From: Solirubrobacteraceae bacterium
GTDB lineage: Bacteria; Actinomycetota; Thermoleophilia; Solirubrobacterales; Solirubrobacteraceae
Direction of reading: 5' to 3'
Assembly (NCBI GenBank): GCA_024710825.1
Contig: JANJUA010000305.1
Span: 1 to 8,881, forward strand
DNA: 8,881 bases
Of this stretch, positions 6,229-8,881 are shown piece after piece. The stretch's first letter is position 1; each line of letters starts with the position of its first letter. Under the pieces are notes generated by a model, which saw nothing but the letters and a program-made list of their open reading frames with translations, was not told the DNA's origin and searched no databases. The position numbers and the translations under genes were made by a program.

Positions 6229-7484
6229 CAGGCACCGACCTCCGCATGGATCGCGCCGGGGCCGTCCTGGGTCTTGCCCTGGCCCTCTGCGTCGGCGCCG
6301 ACGAGGATCGAGATCTTTCCGAGGTGCTGGTTGTCGTGCATGAGCTGGTGGGCCTCCGCCACCTGATCGAAGCCCATCGTCCGCCACAGGACGGGGCGGA
6401 TCCTGGACTGCTCGATGAGCTGGTTGGCCTTCGTGCACTCCCACGCGTTGGCGAAGTGCGAGCCGATGATCTCCTTCTGGCGCATCCACAGGTACCGGAC
6501 GTCGAAGTCCAGCTGGTATCCCGAGGTGGCGCCGCAGATCACGACCTTGCCGAAGGGCTTGACGGTGAGCACGGACGTGGGGAAGGTGGCCTTCCCGACG
6601 TGCTCGAAGACGATGTCGGGCGGACCGCCGAGCAGGTCGGCCACGCGCTTGGAGAACTCGCGCGACACCTTGAAGCGCGCCTTCTCCTCCGCGGGGCTCT
6701 CGCCGCCGCGGCGCATCATGCCCGCGAACTCGTTGCGGTCGATGTACGCCGTGGCGCCGAGGCGCCGGACGAGCTCGCCCTTCTCGGCGGACGACACGAC
6801 CCCGACGGACTCCGCGCCGGCCGCGGCGCAGAGCTGGGTGGCGAACACGCCGAGCCCGCCCGCCGCGCCCCAGATGAGGACCCGGTGCCCCGCCTGGAGC
6901 TTCGCCTGGTCCAGGAGCATCCGGTAGGCGGTGAAGTAGGTCAGCCCGTAGGAGGCCGCCTCCTCCCACGTCAGGTTCTGGGGGCGGGGCAGGAGCTGCT
7001 GCGCCTGGACCTTCGTGAACTGCGCGAACGAGCCCCACGTCGTCTCGTAGCCCCAGATCCGCTGGCTGGGAGCCGCGAGCGGGTCGAGCCCGTGGACCTC
7101 GGGGTCCTCGTAGGACGCCTGGTTGCAGTGCACGACGACCTCGTCGCCGGGCTTCCAGCGCGTGACGCCGTCGCCGACCTTCCAGACGATGCCCGAGGCG
7201 TCCGAGCCGCCGATGTGGTGGCCGTGCTCGGGGTGGTCGCCGTAGCCGAAGACCGACACGGGCTCGCCGAGGGCCGCCCAGACGTTGTTGAAGTTCACGC
7301 CGGCGGCCATGACGCGGACGACGACCTCGAAGGCGCCGGGCTCGGGTACCTCGATCTCCTCTACCTGGAACGCGTGCTTCGGCTCGCCCAGGCGGTCCTC
7401 GCGGATGACCCAGGCGGCCATCGTGCGCGGGAGCTCGCCGGGCTCGGTCCCGATGCGGCTGACTTGCGTGAGGTCCACGGCCAT
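6228..7484 (-). CDS. ccr: Crotonyl-CoA carboxylase/reductase (418 aa)
   Basis: It catalyses NADPH-dependent reductive carboxylation of crotonyl-CoA to (2S)-ethylmalonyl-CoA, the committed step of the ethylmalonyl-CoA pathway; without CO2 it can slowly reduce crotonyl-CoA to butyryl-CoA. Seen: a medium-chain dehydrogenase/reductase fold with GroES-like N-terminal half (AAGVNFNNVWAALG at 61-73; KPGDEVVVHCNQ at 111-122), the Ccr motif RIWGYETTWGSFAQF at 142-156, nucleotide-binding VLIWGAAGGLGVFATQ at 202-217, FEHVGKATFP at 293-302, VRYLWMRQKEIIGSHFAN at 329-346. Known: four residues hold CO2 in the Kitasatospora enzyme (Asn, Phe, Glu, His); equivalents here appear to be Asn in NFNN, Y146, E147 and H343, the Tyr also occurring in proteobacterial Ccr as I recall it. 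No zinc-ligand set of alcohol dehydrogenases is evident. ATG 7484 is the first start and has a -10-like box six bases upstream. Confidence 0.93.
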   Translation of the reverse strand: MAVDLTQVSRIGTEPGELPRTMAAWVIREDRLGEPKHAFQVEEIEVPEPGAFEVVVRVMAAGVNFNNVWAALGEPVSVFGYGDHPEHGHHIGGSDASGIVWKVGDGVTRWKPGDEVVVHCNQASYEDPEVHGLDPLAAPSQRIWGYETTWGSFAQFTKVQAQQLLPRPQNLTWEEAASYGLTYFTAYRMLLDQAKLQAGHRVLIWGAAGGLGVFATQLCAAAGAESVGVVSSAEKGELVRRLGATAYIDRNEFAGMMRRGGESPAEEKARFKVSREFSKRVADLLGGPPDIVFEHVGKATFPTSVLTVKPFGKVVICGATSGYQLDFDVRYLWMRQKEIIGSHFANAWECTKANQLIEQSRIRPVLWRTMGFDQVAEAHQLMHDNQHLGKISILVGADAEGQGKTQDGPGAIHAEVGA

Positions 7485-7490
7485 GGCGCA

Positions 7491-7496
7491 ACCTTA
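7491..7496 (-). promoter_or_regulatory. Probable -10 box of ccr (leaderless)
   Basis: The minus strand reads TAAGGT (TANNNT form), then six bases TGCGCC, then the ccr ATG. The spacing is identical to that of the ecm box. There is no room for a Shine-Dalgarno, so a leaderless mRNA is likely. No recognisable -35 is seen. Confidence 0.5.
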
Positions 7497-7561
7497 CCCA
7501 GCGCACGGCCGCGGGGCGCTTGTGGCTACGCCTCGGCCGTCTGCGGCGGCTGGGTGGGACC

Positions 7562-7574
7562 GGGCCATCGGCCC
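7562..7574 (-). terminator. Small hairpin at the end of the lipoprotein gene
   Basis: GGGCC-ATC-GGCCC is a perfect 5-bp stem with a 3-base loop that begins on the last base of the lipoprotein stop codon. It has no T-tract and is short, so it may be a weak terminator, an mRNA 3'-end stabiliser, or chance in GC-rich DNA. A second, imperfect GC-rich dyad lies further on in the 89-base gap before ccr. Confidence 0.25.
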
Positions 7575-8020
7575 TACGGCAGCAGGAGGTCCTGTTGCGA
7601 CGACGGCCGCTCGTCGCCCACGTCGAGCGTCGCGGGCGAGATGCCCTCGGTGTCGACGCTCACGCGATAGGTGCCCTCGGCGACGTTCGCCGCGATCGTC
7701 GCGGTTCCCGCGGGGTTGATCGGCCCCGTCTCCTGGCGCAGGCCGGCGCCGTCGGAGCGGGGGGCGTCCTCGGTCTCGAGCACGACCTGGTGCGAGCGGT
7801 CCGTCTGGTTGACGATCTTGAGGTTGACCGGCCCCGCGCCGAACGCGCGCGGCGAGACCGAGATCTCGTCCTTGTTGATCGACACCCCGACGGTGATCTC
7901 GGCCGGCGGTCGCGGCTGGTTGTCGTACGAGCGGCCCTCGCCTCCGCAGCTCGCGACGGCCAGCGCCGCGACGGCGACGGCGGCGATCAGCGCAGCGGGA
8001 GCTCTCTTCGGGCGGGGCAT
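7574..8020 (-). CDS. Secreted lipoprotein with cupredoxin-like beta-sandwich pattern (148 aa)
   Basis: Seen: a basic start (MPRPKR), a hydrophobic Ala/Val-rich signal segment (8-21) and a lipobox ending AVASC, making C25 the probable lipidated Cys, followed by GGEG. The mature part has alternating strands: EITVGVSINKDEISVSPRAF (41-60), GPVNLKIVNQTDRSHQVVLE (63-82), and TATIAANVAEGTYRVSVDT (106-124). This order, a strand pair followed by 'NQTDRSHQVVLE' and then 'VAEGTYRVSVD', resembles cupredoxin-like domains. Only one potential copper ligand (H77) is seen; the usual Cys-His-Met cluster before the last strand is absent, so copper binding is unlikely. It would be anchored on the outer face of the cytoplasmic membrane. 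ATG 8020 is preceded directly by GGAGAGG and fits the signal peptide. Function unknown. Confidence 0.85.
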   Translation of the reverse strand: MPRPKRAPAALIAAVAVAALAVASCGGEGRSYDNQPRPPAEITVGVSINKDEISVSPRAFGAGPVNLKIVNQTDRSHQVVLETEDAPRSDGAGLRQETGPINPAGTATIAANVAEGTYRVSVDTEGISPATLDVGDERPSSQQDLLLP

Positions 8021-8041
8021 CCTCTCCAGGTCCGGGGCGGA

Positions 8042-8047
8042 ACCCTA
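8042..8047 (-). promoter_or_regulatory. Possible -10 box of the lipoprotein gene
   Basis: The minus strand reads TAGGGT (TANNNT form). A start about seven bases on would give a leader of roughly 15 bases carrying the Shine-Dalgarno-like GGAGAGG (8021-8027) just before the ATG. It lies in the 46-base gap after the 54-residue gene, so the lipoprotein may have its own promoter as well as readthrough. Confidence 0.35.
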
Positions 8048-8066
8048 ACCCAAATGAACGCTGGCG

Positions 8067-8231
8067 TCAGCCGGCCAGCTCGGCGAGCCGACGCTGAAGC
8101 ACCTCCCAGGCCTCCTCCTCGGCCTGCTCGTACTCGCGGCCGTCCAACTCGGCGAGCGAGTCGCGGTAGTCGCTCCACGCCTCACGCTCCTCCTCGAGGC
8201 GGTCCAGCTCCTGGTCTGCGAACGTCGGCAT
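8067..8231 (-). CDS. Small acidic helical protein, function unknown (54 aa)
   Basis: ATG 8231 is chosen because TGGAGGGAG lies upstream, with GGAGGG (8240-8245) eight bases from the ATG, the best Shine-Dalgarno in the window. The open frame runs further upstream to 8306 but that part reads as low-complexity Arg/Pro-rich sequence and lacks a ribosome binding site. The protein (MPTFADQELDRLEEEREAW... to ...RRLAELAG) is rich in Glu, Asp, Arg and Leu and should be one or two long amphipathic helices, possibly a coiled-coil dimer; tryptophans occur at 19 and 47. No signal peptide, membrane segment or catalytic motif is seen. I do not recognise the family. A TACGAT -10-like box lies about 39 bases upstream of the ATG. 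Confidence 0.68.
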   Translation of the reverse strand: MPTFADQELDRLEEEREAWSDYRDSLAELDGREYEQAEEEAWEVLQRRLAELAG

Positions 8232-8239
8232 GGAGTGCT

Positions 8240-8245
8240 CCCTCC
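8240..8245 (-). promoter_or_regulatory. Strong ribosome binding site of the 54-residue acidic protein
   Basis: GGAGGG on the minus strand, eight bases before the ATG at 8231-8229. It decides the start against the longer upstream frame. Confidence 0.7.
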
Positions 8246-8269
8246 AGTAGGTCGGGCGGGATGTCGCCG

Positions 8270-8275
8270 ATCGTA
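8270..8275 (-). promoter_or_regulatory. Possible -10 box of the 54-residue acidic protein gene
   Basis: The minus strand reads TACGAT (TANNNT form) in the 119-base divergent gap. Start of transcription near 8263 would give a leader of about 32 bases that contains the strong Shine-Dalgarno. No convincing -35 is visible; the expected place is a C-rich run opposite the G7 tract at 8291-8297. Confidence 0.35.
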
Positions 8276-8328
8276 ACCCGCCGGGCGGTCGGGGGGGAGT
8301 CCGCAAGCCGGCGTGCGAGCCGTCGGGG

Positions 8329-8346
8329 GCATGTCGTAGGACATGC
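8329..8346. repeat. Perfect inverted repeat before the exonuclease start
   Basis: GCATGTC-GTAG-GACATGC: 7-bp perfect arms with a 4-base centre, ending four bases before the exonuclease ATG. In DNA it could be an operator for a dimeric repressor. In RNA it would be a hairpin that includes the only Shine-Dalgarno-like AGGA (8338-8341). It does not match the actinobacterial LexA box (GAAC-N4-GTTC). Confidence 0.5.
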
Positions 8347-8350
8347 GGCG

Positions 8351-8881
8351 ATGGATCTTCTCGCCGAGCCGCTGCGCACCGCCGAGTTCCTCGCCGTCGA
8401 CACGGAGACCAACGGCTGCGCCGGAGAGCGCTGCGAGCTGACCGAGGTCGGCGCGGTGCTGGTCGGCGGCGGCGAGCTGCACGACCGCTTCGCCTCGCTG
8501 TGCTCGGTTCGGGCGCCGCTCTCGCGCGGCGTCCAGCGGCTGACCGGCATCACGCAGGGCATGCTCGACGAGGCGCCCGAGGCGGAGATCGTCCTCGCCG
8601 ACCTCGTCGAGCAGCTCGAGGGGCGCGTCCTCGTCGCGCACAACGCGAGCTTCGACCGGCGCGTGCTCGCGCAGGCGTGTGAGCGCGCGGGGCTGCGCTG
8701 GCCCGACCCGCCCGCGCTGTGCACCGTCGCGCTGGCGCGCCGGTTCGCGCCTCTGGCCCGGCAGCGCAAGCTCGCGCCGCTGGCCGAGTCGCTGGGGATC
8801 GAGGTGGAGGCGACGCATCGCGCCCTCGCCGATGCGGAGACGTGCGCGCGGGTGTTCTGCGCGCTGCTGCCGAAGCTGGCG
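8351..8881 (+). CDS. DEDDh 3'-5' exonuclease (DnaQ-like), N-terminal part, cut by window end
   Basis: The frame is open from ATG 8351 to the last base (177 codons), so the gene continues beyond the window. Seen: Exo I FLAVDTETNG at 13-22 (D17, E19); RLTGIT at 63-68; Exo II LVAHNASFDRR at 94-104 (D102); Exo III THRALADAETCARVF at 155-169 (H156, D161). All five DEDDh catalytic residues are present, so this part is predicted to be an active two-metal 3'-5' exonuclease on DNA or RNA. Known: in many actinobacteria such a domain heads a longer protein with a GIY-YIG (UvrC/Cho-like) nuclease domain; a stand-alone epsilon-like proofreading subunit is the alternative, and the missing 3' end decides. 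An ATG at 8343 is in another frame and soon hits a stop. AGGA at 8338-8341 is a plausible ribosome binding site inside the palindrome. Confidence 0.9.
   Translation, partial: MDLLAEPLRTAEFLAVDTETNGCAGERCELTEVGAVLVGGGELHDRFASLCSVRAPLSRGVQRLTGITQGMLDEAPEAEIVLADLVEQLEGRVLVAHNASFDRRVLAQACERAGLRWPDPPALCTVALARRFAPLARQRKLAPLAESLGIEVEATHRALADAETCARVFCALLPKLA

Noticed and set aside
6246..7670. Long plus-strand frame opposite ccr (about 474 residues)
   Set aside because: No recognisable domain and biased composition; ccr on the other strand explains the sequence fully.
8232..8306. Upstream extension of the 54-residue acidic protein to 79 residues
   Set aside because: The extension is Arg/Pro-rich, has no ribosome binding site, and would place the strong Shine-Dalgarno inside the gene.
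8343..8440. Short plus-strand frame from ATG 8343 overlapping the exonuclease start
   Set aside because: Different frame from the exonuclease, hits a stop after about 30 codons and has no protein-like composition.
1..8881. CRISPR array, transposon, phage, toxin-antitoxin or defence island
   Set aside because: I read both strands for direct repeats, terminal inverted repeats, integrases, transposases, tRNA-like sequence and known toxin or nuclease pairs, and found none. The DEDDh exonuclease is a housekeeping-type repair or proofreading enzyme without defence neighbours in view.

Overview
The window is a very GC-rich stretch of bacterial chromosome, tightly packed with genes that often overlap. 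I infer an actinobacterium, most likely of the Thermoleophilia/Solirubrobacterales type. The reasons are the base composition, TANNNT-like -10 boxes placed right against start codons (leaderless style), a SigB/SigF-type sigma factor, and a DEDDh exonuclease of a style I associate with that group. This assignment rests on pattern memory, not on a search. I see no rRNA, tRNA, CRISPR array, insertion sequence or phage gene, and no gene-free stretch longer than about 120 bases.

Region 1 (36-3152, minus strand) reads ecm, then meaB, then a 54-residue membrane protein. Ecm is a single-chain, coenzyme-B12-dependent ethylmalonyl-CoA mutase. Its signature marks it as Ecm rather than methylmalonyl-CoA mutase. 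MeaB is the G-protein chaperone that loads and protects B12 mutases; its GTG start overlaps the ecm stop.

Region 2 (3177-5884, plus strand) is a second tight operon, divergent from ecm across only 24 bases. It encodes a SAM-dependent methyltransferase, a metallo-beta-lactamase-fold hydrolase, a ClpS-like protease adaptor, and a SigB/SigF-family sigma factor whose ATG overlaps the clpS stop.

Region 3 (5881-7484, minus strand) holds ccr, crotonyl-CoA carboxylase/reductase, followed by a coupled gene of unknown function (115 aa). This unit converges on the sigma-factor gene, and the two stop codons share one CTAG.

Region 4 (7574-8881) holds a small lipoprotein with a cupredoxin-like beta-sandwich pattern, a 54-residue acidic helical protein, and, divergent from these, the first 177 codons of a DEDDh 3'-5' exonuclease cut off by the window end.

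Ccr and Ecm are the two hallmark enzymes of the ethylmalonyl-CoA pathway. Ccr makes (2S)-ethylmalonyl-CoA from crotonyl-CoA, CO2 and NADPH. Ecm rearranges (2R)-ethylmalonyl-CoA to methylsuccinyl-CoA, after an epimerase step not seen here. The pathway assimilates acetyl-CoA without the glyoxylate shunt and can also supply extender units. The remaining steps (epimerase, methylsuccinyl-CoA dehydrogenase, mesaconyl-CoA hydratase, malyl-CoA lyase) are not in the window. The two pathway units flank the sigma/ClpS operon, so carbon-assimilation genes and stress/proteolysis genes lie side by side. Nothing here is clearly a new defence or mobile system. The best leads are the unknown protein coupled to ccr, the ClpS-sigma coupling, the minimal divergent promoter, and a perfect palindrome just before the exonuclease start.
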